Shown: positions 26,600 through 35,628, numbered from the stretch's first letter. The stretch is 64,000 bases of DNA from Treponema_B putidum (GCF_007830595.1 NZ_VLLD01000002.1); one strand, 5' to 3'. Notes: a model not told the origin generated them from the letters alone. Made by a program: numbers and translations.

Positions 26600-27163
26600 T
26601 TATAAAAACAGAACGCCGAATAGGGCTCCGGCTGCAACCAAAACGATAGGATGAAGCTTTTTAAAAAACAAACTTACAAAAAATAGGATCCAAAAAAAAG
26701 CAAATTGTTTTATATGTACTATGTCGGTTATTTTACCGCTTACTCTAAATACAGGTAAATTTAAAATGGAAATATTTATTACCTGCCAACAGGCAACTGC
26801 AATCATACCGACAGATCCCGCCCTTAAGCCGTAAAAGCTTTTTTTTACCAAAGGTTTTTCTTGAAATGCCGAAGCAAAACGGGCTATCAAAACTATAACT
26901 ACCAAAGAAGGAAGAACAATACCCGTAGTTAAAACTACACTTCCTAAAATACCGTAAAGCTCATAGCCTACATAGGTTGCCATATTGATCCCCATAGGCC
27001 CAGGTGTAGATTCAGAAATAGCAACCATAGCAAAAAAATCTTCGGAACTTATAAGTCCTCGAGAAATTAATTCCTGCTGCATGAGAGTAATAGAAACAAG
27101 GCCGCCGCCTATTGAACAAAGACCTATGTACATAAATAAGAAGAACAAAGCAATAAGGCTCAT
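26600..27163 (-). CDS. Chromate transporter family protein, second half-size subunit
   Basis: 187-aa half-size CHR protein with the signature 'GLCSIGGGLVSITLMQQEL', 'ESTPGPMGINMATYVGY' and about six hydrophobic segments. It overlaps its partner gene by 4 bp (ATGA). Split CHR proteins act as heterodimers; some export chromate, others may carry different anions, so the substrate is not certain. Confidence 0.85.
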   Translation of the reverse strand: MSLIALFFLFMYIGLCSIGGGLVSITLMQQELISRGLISSEDFFAMVAISESTPGPMGINMATYVGYELYGILGSVVLTTGIVLPSLVVIVLIARFASAFQEKPLVKKSFYGLRAGSVGMIAVACWQVINISILNLPVFRVSGKITDIVHIKQFAFFWILFFVSLFFKKLHPIVLVAAGALFGVLFL

Positions 27164-27744
27164 AAGGTTTCCTCATTCTTTTTTAAAAGCCGGCTTGATT
27201 TGATTGTTTGAAAAAGCCAGCCTGAAAAGGCTGAACCTATGACTATCCATACACCCTGCACATTAAAAACAAACATTAGAATAAATGAAAGAGCCGCTAT
27301 AAAAAATGTGCAAAGGTCAAAAATCGTTTTTTTTCCGAATGAAAAAACCGCTTTTACCAATAATACGGAAACTGCAACATTTACTCCCTTTAAGGCTTTT
27401 TGTACCCAAATCAATTCATTAAAATTTGAAACAAAGGCGGCTATGAGGGTAATGATTATCAGAGACGGAAATACAATTCCTGATGTAGAAAAAATAGAGC
27501 CTATTAACCCGCCTCTTTTATACCCGACAAAGGTCGCAACATTTACAGCGATAATTCCGGGTGTACTCTGACCTATTGCAAAATAATCTAAAATTTCATC
27601 CTCGGTAAGCCAGCCCTTAGAATCAACCAAATCTCTTTTTAATATAGGCAGCATGGCAAGGCCTCCGCCGAAAGTTACAAGTCCTATCTTAAAAAAACTT
27701 ACAAAAAGAGAGGAATAGTTTTTTAAACGATTTGCTTTGTTCAT
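27160..27744 (-). CDS. Chromate transporter family protein, first half-size subunit
   Basis: 194-aa half-size CHR protein. It carries 'KIGLVTFGGGLAMLPILKRDL' (parts: FFKIGLVTFGGGLAML) and 'AIGQSTPGIIAVNVATFVGY', the mirror of the motifs in its partner. It is translated just upstream of the second half by ATGA overlap. The pair probably forms one membrane transporter. The pair follows rsfS by 24 bp on the same strand but in the opposite order of the flow, i.e. it is upstream of rsfS's end; operon membership is unclear. Confidence 0.85.
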   Translation of the reverse strand: MNKANRLKNYSSLFVSFFKIGLVTFGGGLAMLPILKRDLVDSKGWLTEDEILDYFAIGQSTPGIIAVNVATFVGYKRGGLIGSIFSTSGIVFPSLIIITLIAAFVSNFNELIWVQKALKGVNVAVSVLLVKAVFSFGKKTIFDLCTFFIAALSFILMFVFNVQGVWIVIGSAFSGWLFQTIKSSRLLKKNEETL

Positions 27745-27768
27745 TTTTACATCTTCTTATCGTAAAGG

Positions 27769-28128
27769 TTAGTCTTCAAGAATATTTTTAGAATCAAACC
27801 AAATTTTTTCAAGGCTGTAAAAATTGCGGGCAGTTTCGCTCATTAGATGCACAACAATACCGCCCAAATCTATAAGCCTCCACTCATCTCCGTCGGGAGA
27901 TTTACGCTTGGTATGATATTCTTCCAGATTGTGTTCAGGTAAGAATTCGTAAACTCTTTTTTCCAAACCGCCCGAATGAGCGGCACTTGTTACGGTACAA
28001 ATTACAAAAAAATCCGTCCAAATATTTTTATCCCGTAAGTCCAGTACAACAACATCTTCGCCCTTAAAATCGCGCAATAATTTTCCAAGCTCCAAGGCCG
28101 GAGCATAAAAGTCAAAATTTTCTATCAT
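27769..28128 (-). CDS. rsfS: Ribosomal silencing factor RsfS
   Basis: 119-aa Iojap/RsfS protein. It shows 'KGEDVVVLDLRD', 'WTDFFVICTVTSAAHSGGL' and 'DGDEWRLIDLGGIVVHLMSE', the conserved core that binds L14 and blocks subunit joining under starvation. The ATG at 28128 has AAGGA upstream with a suitable gap; the longer start is 6 codons earlier. Last gene of the rplU-to-rsfS operon and preceded by nadD/LCP, the classical order in many bacteria. Confidence 0.92.
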   Translation of the reverse strand: MIENFDFYAPALELGKLLRDFKGEDVVVLDLRDKNIWTDFFVICTVTSAAHSGGLEKRVYEFLPEHNLEEYHTKRKSPDGDEWRLIDLGGIVVHLMSETARNFYSLEKIWFDSKNILED

Positions 28129-28142
28129 TAGTTTTATCCTTA

Positions 28143-29366
28143 TCAATCACCATTATCTTTTTTATCGTTCTTTTTTTCAACGACAAAAAAACCGTTAAAA
28201 TCCGAACCCAAAATCAGGGTAAAGTCAACATTGGTTTCACTTCCGTATTCTCCTTCGGCAGGAAGCTGCGTAGTTTGAATATTTTTACATCTTATAACCT
28301 TTGCAACAATGTTTGCTACGGAAGGGTTTCCGATTCTATCTATCAAAACCGTTTCCTCTACAGGATTTTCGGAATTTCCTATACTTACAACATCATAGGC
28401 AAAGCTTTGATAAAGCTCTGAGGTAGTCTTTGCAAGGCCTTGTACATTTGTTCCGTTTAAAATTTCCAAAGCATAAACACGCTCAAGGGCTGAAGAATCA
28501 TCGGAAGCCAATACTGCAATTGTTTGGCGGATAATTTCTTTTATCTGCTGCCCTTCTCTAAACGGAGTTAAAAGACGCTTGTCTTCGATAATTCGAAGAG
28601 CTCCTGTAAGCCTCTGCGGAACCAAACGCTCAGAGTCCATCTTGCTTATGGATTCAAGCAAATTCTTTAAATCGGAACCGGAAACATTCGAGTTGAAATT
28701 ATCGCTTAAAATCGAAAATCTCTCCTTAGAAAAAATCTCAGGTGAATTATCGTTTATAGCCCTAAAAAGAGCCAAAACAGCCTTTTGTTTTCTTGCAGCA
28801 GCCTCGCCTTCAGCATCCAATTCATCCTCATAAACAAGAAAGTCCCGTATTTTGTCTCCGTCAAGAGAAACGGAACCTGAAGGTAAGAGGATGCGCATAT
28901 TATCGTTATCTATGTCTACCGGCGAAGGAATAAATACCGATAGCCCGCCCAGCATATCGGTCAACATAGCAAAGTTGTCAAGATTACATGTCAAATAAAA
29001 CGGAACTGAAATACCGGCAAGTTTTTCTATTTCAGCCTTAAAGCTCGATATACCTTTTTCGGTGTATACGGCTCCTATTGCATCCGTGCGGTTTAAGGAT
29101 TGAATAATCAAGCCTATATTCGCCGGCACATCAAACATAGCAGCTCTTTTTGTTTCAGGATAATAGGCTAATATACTTATAGAAATAGGAACACCCTTAT
29201 CTTCAACCACTAAAAGAACTTTTAAAATCTTATCGGAGGAAAGATAATCCTTAACGATATCTCTTTGCATTTTTAAAAGAACTACAACAAAGGAAGTAAT
29301 TAAAACAATAAGAATTACTACAAGGAATATAATATTTTTCCCCGTATCCATAAGTTTTATTTTCAC
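28143..29366 (-). CDS. LytR-CpsA-Psr family protein with LytR C-terminal domain
   Basis: 407 aa. One N-terminal membrane helix (about residues 12-32) is followed by an extracytoplasmic LCP domain ('AAMFDVPANIGLII', 'GAVYTEKG', 'FYLTCNLDNFAMLTDMLGG', 'GDKIRDFLVYEDE') and a LytR_C domain ('LEILNGTNVQGLAKTTSELY'). LCP proteins usually attach polymers to the cell wall; in spirochaetes the acceptor is unknown. It starts at a GTG that overlaps the nadD stop (GTGA), with AAGGAG 8 nt upstream. It sits between nadD and rsfS. Confidence 0.82.
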   Translation of the reverse strand: MKIKLMDTGKNIIFLVVILIVLITSFVVVLLKMQRDIVKDYLSSDKILKVLLVVEDKGVPISISILAYYPETKRAAMFDVPANIGLIIQSLNRTDAIGAVYTEKGISSFKAEIEKLAGISVPFYLTCNLDNFAMLTDMLGGLSVFIPSPVDIDNDNMRILLPSGSVSLDGDKIRDFLVYEDELDAEGEAAARKQKAVLALFRAINDNSPEIFSKERFSILSDNFNSNVSGSDLKNLLESISKMDSERLVPQRLTGALRIIEDKRLLTPFREGQQIKEIIRQTIAVLASDDSSALERVYALEILNGTNVQGLAKTTSELYQSFAYDVVSIGNSENPVEETVLIDRIGNPSVANIVAKVIRCKNIQTTQLPAEGEYGSETNVDFTLILGSDFNGFFVVEKKNDKKDNGD

Positions 29367-30571
29367 CTTTTAAGCTCCTTTTGTATTTGCTCATACATTT
29401 TTTTTGTTTCCGGATGAGTGCTCGCTCCTTTTTTTTCGATATAGGCAAGGTTCCAATCCAAGACTGCAAGCATCAACTCATTAAGAGAAGAAGATTTTAC
29501 CATATCTCGAAAGTTTTGGGTATTAGGACGGCCGGGTTCTATTTTATCGGCGATATAAATAATCTTTCCCAAGGCATCTATTCCCTCATATCCGAAAGTA
29601 TGAAAGGCAGCGGCTTTTAAAACGGACTCATCATTGATGCCGAATTTGTTTTGCAAAACTACGGCAGCCGCTCTTCCGTGTAAAAGATTTAAGCGGCTAT
29701 TTTCAATATTGTCAATTCCAAGCCCGTCGGCTTCTACAAGTTTTACCAGCTCTTCATCGGAACATTTTTTACAAATATCATGAGCAAGGCCTGTAAAATA
29801 AGCAAGAGACGGGGATACACCTTCTTTTGCATACTCTTGTGCAAGATAACGCGCATATTCTGCAACACGCACTGAATGGGCATAGCGTGATTCGGTTAAA
29901 ACACTTTTTGCAAAACTGTCTATTTCTTTTGTTTTTAATTCTATATCTGATGTATTTATATTCAAGACCGAAGTATTATTTTTATAAAGGCCGTGTTCCA
30001 CAATGTAATCATAGACTCCCTTGGGAACGAGGGAAGAAAAATCTTCATCTTTTAAAACCGCATCTCTTATTTGGGTTGACGAAATATTTAAGATTTCGTT
30101 TTTTAGCTCCTTGACAGAAGCCTCTGCAAAGCCGGTATTTAAGATATTTGAATGGCCTTTAAGGCCTGTTCTTCTCCCTATAATTATGTCGGTCTTCTTT
30201 ATAATTTCTTCAGCATCTTTCCAGCGGGAAAAATTATCTTTTAAATCATCCCCGATAATTAGGCCTATTTTTCCTTCGATATCGGGAAATTTTTTATAAA
30301 GATAATTTATCGTATCTATTGTGTAAGAAACGCCCTGCCTTTCAATCTCATATAACTCACAGTACAGATAAGGTTTATCGGCAATAGCAAGGTCTATCAT
30401 TTTAAGCCTATCTTCAACTTCCGTATCTTTAGAAAAAATTTTAAAAGGAGAAATATAGGCCGGAACAATAGCAATCTTATCATAGGCTAATTCCTTGTAA
30501 GAGTGAAAAGCTAAATTTAAGTGTCCAAGATGTATGGGATTAAAAGAACCGCCTAAGATTGCCAGCCTCAT
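29363..30571 (-). CDS. nadD: Fused nicotinate-nucleotide adenylyltransferase and YqeK-type HD phosphohydrolase
   Basis: 402-aa two-domain protein. Residues 1-190 are NadD: 'LAILGGSFNPIHLGHLNLA' (GxFxPxHxGH nucleotide motif) and 'NISSTQIRDAV' (ISSTxIR). Residues 210-402 are a YqeK-type HD domain: 'RYAHSVRVAEYA', 'FTGLAHDICK', 'LLHGRAAAVV' and 'AAAFHTFG'. NadD makes deamido-NAD; YqeK enzymes hydrolyse Ap4A-type dinucleotides symmetrically. In many Gram-positives they are adjacent separate genes; here they are one chain. It overlaps obg and the LCP gene by 4 bp each. Confidence 0.92.
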   Translation of the reverse strand: MRLAILGGSFNPIHLGHLNLAFHSYKELAYDKIAIVPAYISPFKIFSKDTEVEDRLKMIDLAIADKPYLYCELYEIERQGVSYTIDTINYLYKKFPDIEGKIGLIIGDDLKDNFSRWKDAEEIIKKTDIIIGRRTGLKGHSNILNTGFAEASVKELKNEILNISSTQIRDAVLKDEDFSSLVPKGVYDYIVEHGLYKNNTSVLNINTSDIELKTKEIDSFAKSVLTESRYAHSVRVAEYARYLAQEYAKEGVSPSLAYFTGLAHDICKKCSDEELVKLVEADGLGIDNIENSRLNLLHGRAAAVVLQNKFGINDESVLKAAAFHTFGYEGIDALGKIIYIADKIEPGRPNTQNFRDMVKSSSLNELMLAVLDWNLAYIEKKGASTHPETKKMYEQIQKELKR

Positions 30572-31716
30572 TTTTTAGGTTTCCTTTTACGGCTCAAGCT
30601 GACTGTTGCCCCGAAGTGATCGTCATCATTTTTTTCTTCATAAAAAACATCATCGAGTTCTGCCGTCATAAAATTTTTGTTTTGTTGATATGGGTCAAGG
30701 CTTTCTTTTTGCTGTTTTGTTTTTTGCATTTCATCGGCCAAGTTAATAAAGGCTTTTTTTACTTCTCCCAAACCCCATTCATTATAAAGAGAAATACCTA
30801 AAATTTCCTGATCGGGAATTGCATTTTTAAGCTCTGCTAATCTTTCTTTTGCATCGGGCAAGTCCAATTTTGTGGCAATTATAATTCTTTTCTTTTGGGC
30901 CAATTCTTTTGAATAGCTTTCCAGTTCTTTACAAAGAACATCGTATGCCCTTAAATAGTTATCGTCTGAAAGGTCTATTAAAAAGGCGAGACCTGCAGAA
31001 CGGGCTATATGCTTTAAAAATCTTATGCCGAGTCCTATACCCTCTGAAGCCCCCTCAAGGATTCCCGGTATGTCGGCAATGATAACATCCCTTTCTTCGT
31101 CTACACGCAAAACTCCAAGGTTCGGAATTTTGGTGGTAAAGGGATAGGGAGCAATTTTAGGCCTTGCATTTGTAAAATAGTCGAGAAGAGAAGATTTTCC
31201 CGCATTAGGAAAGCCTACCAAGCCTATATCGGCTATTATGTTAAGCTCGACGATTATTTCTCTTGTTTCCCCTTCTTGTCCGGGAAGAGCAGTTTTAGGA
31301 GCTTGATTGGTGGAGGTCTTAAAATGACAGTTTCCCCAACCGCCGTTTCCGCCTTTGAGAAAAACAAAGCGGCCTTCTTCAGCATCTCCAAAATCCAAAA
31401 TAGTTTTTCCCGTTTCCGGGTCTTTTATTACGCAGCCGGGAGGAAGAGGTATTATGCAGTCATCGCCTTTTTTACCGAAACGTTGAGAGCCTTCCCCTCC
31501 CCCGCCGTTTTTTGCCTTGTAAACCCTTTTATGTCTCAAATGAACCAGTGTTCTCATGTTGCGGCGTATTTCAAAGATAAGGTCTCCGCCTCGGCCGCCG
31601 TCCCCTCCCGAGGGGCCACCCATAGGAACATACTTTTCCCGTCTAAATGCTATACAGCCGTTGCCGCCCTTTCCTGAGGAAACTCTTATTTTAGATTCAT
31701 CTGCAAATTTTACCAT
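30568..31716 (-). CDS. obg: GTPase Obg/CgtA
   Basis: 382-aa Obg GTPase. The glycine-rich N-terminal Obg fold ('GGNGCIAFRREK', 'GGPSGGDGGRGGD', 'GKKGDDCIIPLPPG') precedes the G domain with G1 'GFPNAGKSSL', G3 'DIPGILEGASEGIGLG' and G4 'ATKLDLPD'. It acts in late 50S ribosome assembly and growth control. The C-terminal extension is charged and ends in basic residues. It follows rpmA with a terminator-like hairpin in between, so read-through should set its level. Confidence 0.96.
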   Translation of the reverse strand: MVKFADESKIRVSSGKGGNGCIAFRREKYVPMGGPSGGDGGRGGDLIFEIRRNMRTLVHLRHKRVYKAKNGGGGEGSQRFGKKGDDCIIPLPPGCVIKDPETGKTILDFGDAEEGRFVFLKGGNGGWGNCHFKTSTNQAPKTALPGQEGETREIIVELNIIADIGLVGFPNAGKSSLLDYFTNARPKIAPYPFTTKIPNLGVLRVDEERDVIIADIPGILEGASEGIGLGIRFLKHIARSAGLAFLIDLSDDNYLRAYDVLCKELESYSKELAQKKRIIIATKLDLPDAKERLAELKNAIPDQEILGISLYNEWGLGEVKKAFINLADEMQKTKQQKESLDPYQQNKNFMTAELDDVFYEEKNDDDHFGATVSLSRKRKPKK

Positions 31717-31736
31717 AATTGCTCTTTTTTCCTACA

Positions 31737-31764
31737 AAAAAAGCCGGCAAAAACCGGCTTTTTT
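31737..31764 (-). terminator. Intra-operon hairpin between rpmA and obg
   Basis: AAAAGCCGG and CCGGCTTTT around a CAAAAA loop. T's flank both sides. On the minus strand it follows rpmA and precedes obg, so it may attenuate transcription into obg and nadD. Confidence 0.75.
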
Positions 31765-31785
31765 ATACATTAACTCGAAGCCAAA

Positions 31786-32037
31786 TTATTTTGCTTCGAT
31801 AGATGCGAGTTTTCTACCCTTTCTTTCATGGTAGGTAACTACACCGTCAGCTTTTGCAAATAATGTATAGTCTTTTCCGCAGCCTACATTGTTACCCGGA
31901 TGGATTGAAGTACCTCTCTGGCGAACCAAAATTGAACCGGCCGATACTTCCGTTCCGCCGTAAACTTTAACACCCAAATATTTAGGATTGGAATCTCTTC
32001 CGTTTTTTGCACCGCTGCCGCCCTTTTTACGTGCCAT
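31786..32037 (-). CDS. rpmA: 50S ribosomal protein L27
   Basis: 83-aa L27. 'MARKKGGSGAKNGRDSNPKYLGVK' (parts: KKGGSGAKNGRDS, KYLGVKVYGG) and 'GSILVRQRGTSIHPGNNVG' identify it. The mature-type start 'MARKKGG' lacks the cleavable N-terminal extension that Prp removes in Firmicutes, although a prp gene sits next door. It follows prp by 30 bp with a good ribosome binding site (GGAGG). Confidence 0.97.
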   Translation of the reverse strand: MARKKGGSGAKNGRDSNPKYLGVKVYGGTEVSAGSILVRQRGTSIHPGNNVGCGKDYTLFAKADGVVTYHERKGRKLASIEAK

Positions 32038-32067
32038 AATAATCCTCCAAAAAAATTATCAAAATCT

Positions 32068-32439
32068 TTAAGCTATCTGTAAATCCAAACAATCGGGATA
32101 TTCGGCCTCAATGGCCATTAAACCTATTGTTAAAAATTCCAGTAAATACTGCAATCTGGGCATATCTTTTTCCGAAAAAGCTGTTACTTTTGCCGAAAGA
32201 TAGCCCGGATTATCAGCCAGTATTTCGGCCTTTAAACTTGAGCTCTCTTTTTGAGCCGAGCTTAAGCTTAAAACGGCCGTTTTAAGCAAAATGGTAACGG
32301 CGGCACAAACTATATTGCCGCCTTTTTCCGGCTTGCCGTCATTATCACCGCACAAAGCGTAACTGCCGCCGGCATGGCCTGACGATTCAAAGGCCGAAAA
32401 ACAGTTTTCAGCATTTGAAAGAAGCCGAATTTTTACCAC
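32068..32439 (-). CDS. prp: Ribosomal-processing cysteine protease Prp family
   Basis: 123-aa YsxB/Prp protein in the conserved position between rplU and rpmA. The catalytic pair is H in 'ESSGHAGGSY' and C in 'GGNIVCAAVTILLKT'. In Firmicutes Prp trims the N-terminus of L27; here L27 has no such extension, so the substrate or role may differ. Six bp separate it from rplU. Confidence 0.85.
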   Translation of the reverse strand: MVKIRLLSNAENCFSAFESSGHAGGSYALCGDNDGKPEKGGNIVCAAVTILLKTAVLSLSSAQKESSSLKAEILADNPGYLSAKVTAFSEKDMPRLQYLLEFLTIGLMAIEAEYPDCLDLQIA

Positions 32440-32444
32440 TTTTT

Positions 32445-32756
32445 TTATCCGACAATATCGTCAACAGTAATGCAGGTATGTCCCTGCCTATGTCCTTGGG
32501 TTCTGTGGTAGTTTTTCTTAGCCTTATGCTTGTAAACAATAATCTTTCTTTCTCTAAAAGAATCTCCTACTGTTGCAGAAACCTTAGCTCCGCTTACGTA
32601 GGGAGTTCCCACAGTAACTTTATCTCCATCGCTGATTAAAAGAACGGTGTCGATGTCGATTTTGCTTCCGCTTTCGGCAGAAAGTTTATCAACTACGAGT
32701 TTTACACCCTTCTCAGCTTTATACTGTTTGCCTTTATACTCAATAAGTGCGTACAT
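32445..32756 (-). CDS. rplU: 50S ribosomal protein L21
   Basis: 103-aa L21. 'YALIEYKGKQYKAEKGVKL', 'VLLISDGDKVTVGTPYVSGA' and 'KAKKNYHRTQGHRQGHTCI' match the family end to end. First gene of the operon rplU-prp-rpmA-obg-nadD/yqeK-LCP-rsfS. A strong promoter lies 77-106 bp upstream. Confidence 0.97.
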   Translation of the reverse strand: MYALIEYKGKQYKAEKGVKLVVDKLSAESGSKIDIDTVLLISDGDKVTVGTPYVSGAKVSATVGDSFRERKIIVYKHKAKKNYHRTQGHRQGHTCITVDDIVG

Positions 32757-32832
32757 CTTTATACCTCATAAAAAAACTTTTGCCGGCATATTAACGGGTT
32801 TATACCGGACAAATTTAAACACTAGGGACTAA

Positions 32833-32862
32833 ATATAGCAAAAAACCGCATAAAATGTCAAT
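32833..32862 (-). promoter_or_regulatory. Promoter of the rplU operon
   Basis: On the minus strand, TTGACA (32862-32857), 18 nt, TATATT (32838-32833). The rest of the gap to the GH1 gene (32863-33133) is AT-rich and shows nothing else I can name. Confidence 0.75.
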
Positions 32863-33133
32863 AGGCTTGAGAAAAACTGTTTAATTTTATCGGCATTATT
32901 TATCCATAACTTATCACTTATCTATTATCCCGCAAATAAAAAAATGTACAAAAAGCCGCTGAAACTATTCCTAAACCGATAAAGCTCCACGCCTGTTTAG
33001 TATTAAAAATAATAAATATACAAATAAATATTTGTTATTCCAATTCTAATTTTAAAAATATTATACTTTTTTTTAACATATTCATAGCTATTAGGTAAAT
33101 ATAATGTTATTGTTGTAGAATACCCGTGTTCAA

Positions 33134-34417
33134 TTATTTTACATTATACTTACAAGGTTCAACATATTTTTCCATCATCGATTTATCGACACCTCGCTTT
33201 TTGATCATTTCGCTGTAGAATTCCCCGCTTTTTTTGACCGTTCTTTCTTGAGTTTCGTAATTACAGTGCACAAGGCCGAATCTGGCAGATTCCCCTTCCT
33301 TCCACTCGAAATTGTCGATAAAGCACCAATGATAATAGGCTTCAAAGGGAAGGGGTGATTCGCTTATAAGTTTTAGGTGATCATAAATATATCGGCATCT
33401 AAACGCATCATTATTGTCGCATGTTCCGTTTTCGCTTATGACTATCGGCAGAGGAAGGCAGTCATAGCAGTTTTGGGCACATTCAATTATGCCCAATGGA
33501 TAAATATCCCAGCCTAAATCGTTTTTAGGAGTGTTTTCAAAGGCTTTGTAAGAAAAACCTCTTACTGCCTGCCTTGAATAATAGTTGATGGCTATAAAAT
33601 CTACGTAGTTTTGTTTTTTTATGTTTAGGATATTTTTTAAAGGAAATGAAAATTCTCCCTTAAAACAGGCTTTCATAATTCCGTCTTGAAAAATTTTGCT
33701 TATTCTTTTAGCAGCCCTTTGATCGGCTTTTCTATTTTTATCTTTTGGATGGAAGGCCTGCATGTGGTGGGCAAAGCTTACCCTTGTGTCCGTAAAGCCC
33801 TTCTCTTTGCGTATTTTATGGATTAACTCATAGGCCTTACAATGGGCGGCTACGAGGACGTTCATTACCTTTAAAGTCATAAAAAGAGACTTTTTTTCAG
33901 GCGGCCAAAGACCTAAAAAAAAGGATTGAACCGCATAGACATTAGGCTCATTTATTGTAACATAGTCGCTGCAAAAGCTGCCGAGCTCGCTTATGCAAGT
34001 CTTTACATAATTTAAAAAGACTTCAACATTTTCTTTTTTTGTAAAGCCTCCCGAATTTTCAAACCACATGGGATGGCTAAAATGGTATAGGCTTATTAAG
34101 GGCCTTATACCTGCTCTTTTTAAAAGGCTTAATTCTTCTTTATAGTGATCAAGGGCTTTAGTATCGAATTTTCCCTTTTCAGGCTCAATTCGTGCCCATT
34201 CTAAGGACATGCGGTAGCTTTGAATCCCCATTTTTTTTAAAAGCTTGGTATCTTCTTCAATCTTTTCGTAGTGCATATTTGCACGGGACACGTCCGAGCC
34301 GTCATTTGTCATTTTGCGGTTACAAAAATCGTTCCAGTTAGAATTTACCCTTCCTCCCTCAATCTGGGTAGAAGCCGTAGCAACTCCAAGCAAAAAATTT
34401 TCTTTTAACTTAAACAT
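33134..34417 (-). CDS. Glycoside hydrolase family 1 beta-glucosidase
   Basis: 427-aa GH1 enzyme. The N-terminus 'FLLGVATASTQIEGG' and 'SYRMSLEWARIEP' are family hallmarks. The acid/base E lies in 'TINEPN' near residue 155 and the nucleophile E in 'VISENGT' near residue 329. 'YYHWCFIDNFEWKEG' completes the -1 subsite. No signal peptide, so it acts on imported beta-glucosides in the cytoplasm. No phosphate-binding signature of 6-phospho-beta-glucosidases stands out. Its start overlaps the end of rsmD by 13 bp. Confidence 0.9.
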   Translation of the reverse strand: MFKLKENFLLGVATASTQIEGGRVNSNWNDFCNRKMTNDGSDVSRANMHYEKIEEDTKLLKKMGIQSYRMSLEWARIEPEKGKFDTKALDHYKEELSLLKRAGIRPLISLYHFSHPMWFENSGGFTKKENVEVFLNYVKTCISELGSFCSDYVTINEPNVYAVQSFFLGLWPPEKKSLFMTLKVMNVLVAAHCKAYELIHKIRKEKGFTDTRVSFAHHMQAFHPKDKNRKADQRAAKRISKIFQDGIMKACFKGEFSFPLKNILNIKKQNYVDFIAINYYSRQAVRGFSYKAFENTPKNDLGWDIYPLGIIECAQNCYDCLPLPIVISENGTCDNNDAFRCRYIYDHLKLISESPLPFEAYYHWCFIDNFEWKEGESARFGLVHCNYETQERTVKKSGEFYSEMIKKRGVDKSMMEKYVEPCKYNVK

Positions 34418-34992
34418 CCTTCCTCCATATCACGCGATTTGGTTACAAACCGCATACAATAATTTTCTTTGCGATAAAAATCCACGATGGATCTTCCATA
34501 TATTCTTTCATCTCTCTTTGTCAGAGAGCCTATAGTTTGAGGCATAGCTTTTTCAGAAGGCCTATGCATCATCACAAGGCCGCCTTCTTTTAATATTTTT
34601 GATTCTTCTATTTTTTTTAGAAGTTCTACGTGAAATTTATAGGGGAAGGGTGGGTCAAGGTAGATAATATCAAAGGATACCTTAGCTCTTTTTATAAAAG
34701 TTTCTGCCGGCATCCTTTTACATTCAAGTTTTTTATCTGCCATGGAAACGTTTTTTAATAAAACGGGAAATTTATCGGCATCTTTTTCTACAAGATAGAC
34801 AGGATAGGCTCCGCGCGAATAGGCTTCCAAACCGCAGACTCCCGATCCCGTAAAAAGGTCTAAAAAAGAAAGACCTGAAAGATCTCCAAGTATGGAAAAA
34901 ACAGACTCCCTCATTCTGTCCATTGCAGGCCTTATTATCCCCTTAGGGCACTCTACCTGTCTGTTTTTTAAACTTCCTCCGGTTATTCTCAT
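34405..34992 (-). CDS. rsmD: 16S rRNA (guanine-966-N2)-methyltransferase RsmD
   Basis: 195-aa Rossmann methyltransferase. 'MRITGGSLKNRQ', 'RPAMDRMRESVFSIL', 'LDLFTGSGVCGLEAYSRGA' and the catalytic 'IYLDPPF' are all in place. It modifies G966 of 16S rRNA during 30S assembly. It overlaps the following GH1 gene by 13 bp; the functional link is doubtful. Confidence 0.95.
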   Translation of the reverse strand: MRITGGSLKNRQVECPKGIIRPAMDRMRESVFSILGDLSGLSFLDLFTGSGVCGLEAYSRGAYPVYLVEKDADKFPVLLKNVSMADKKLECKRMPAETFIKRAKVSFDIIYLDPPFPYKFHVELLKKIEESKILKEGGLVMMHRPSEKAMPQTIGSLTKRDERIYGRSIVDFYRKENYCMRFVTKSRDMEEGCLS

Positions 34993-35013
34993 AGGAATAA
35001 TTATAGCATAGAC

Positions 35014-35457
35014 CTATCCTAAGTTCAATAACTCTGAAAGTTCATTTTGAGAGACGATGTTGTAGGTTTCATTTTCAAAATTCGTATCGGAAATATCTAT
35101 ATTTATTTTGCCGAGAAAATCCTGATGTTTTTTATAAATACCTTCAAGACGGGCTTTTTCCGTGCTAAAAACGGATTCAGGACAGAGTTTTTCGGTTAAA
35201 ATCAAATTTAAAATGTTCATATACTTTTTGATGCAAAAATAAAGGCAGTTCATTGTGTCGATATAATCGGACAAGTGGGACTGAGGTTCTATCTGACTAA
35301 AGAGTTTTTGGAGGGCTGCATCAAAAAATAAAATATCTCTTACCATCTTATCCGCAAAAATAATTTCTGAAAGGTCTAAATTAAGACCGTCCTTTATTAC
35401 ATCCAACATTCTGGTTATTTGAAACAAATTATCTTGAAAAACAATATTATGAAGCAT
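35014..35457 (-). CDS. Hypothetical protein, 147 aa
   Basis: I do not recognise it. It is a small, acidic, probably all-helical soluble protein with hydrophobic heptad-like stretches ('ILFFDAALQKLFSQI', 'YFCIKKYMNILNLIL'). It ends 21 bp before rsmD on the same strand and its start codon follows a palindromic intergenic repeat. It may be a treponeme-specific protein. Confidence 0.6.
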   Translation of the reverse strand: MLHNIVFQDNLFQITRMLDVIKDGLNLDLSEIIFADKMVRDILFFDAALQKLFSQIEPQSHLSDYIDTMNCLYFCIKKYMNILNLILTEKLCPESVFSTEKARLEGIYKKHQDFLGKINIDISDTNFENETYNIVSQNELSELLNLG

Positions 35458-35483
35458 ATTCTTTCCCCTCTCAAGTTCTGTTG

Positions 35484-35530
35484 GGAACCTCTAAAATCTA
35501 ACCGAGTTTTTAGAGATACCCTATTATATA
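35484..35530. repeat. Palindromic intergenic repeat, copy 2
   Basis: GGGAACCTCTAAAATCTAAC followed by CGAGTTTTTAGAGATACCC. The two halves pair (CTCTAAAA with TTTTTAGAG). It matches, in inverted orientation, the element at 20894-20936 after the FemAB gene. Confidence 0.5.
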
Positions 35531-35628
35531 AACTATAACTCTTATTTTATTTTCGGAATATTAAAACAGAGCTTTAATTCAATGATAATCTTACTTAGAT
35601 TGAATGATTATTGGGCTTCTTGTAAAAA

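Noticed and set aside
31276..31834. Plus-strand ORFs of 92 and 133 codons
   Set aside because: Antisense of the glycine-rich N-terminal part of obg; low-complexity serine/alanine products expected from such a shadow.
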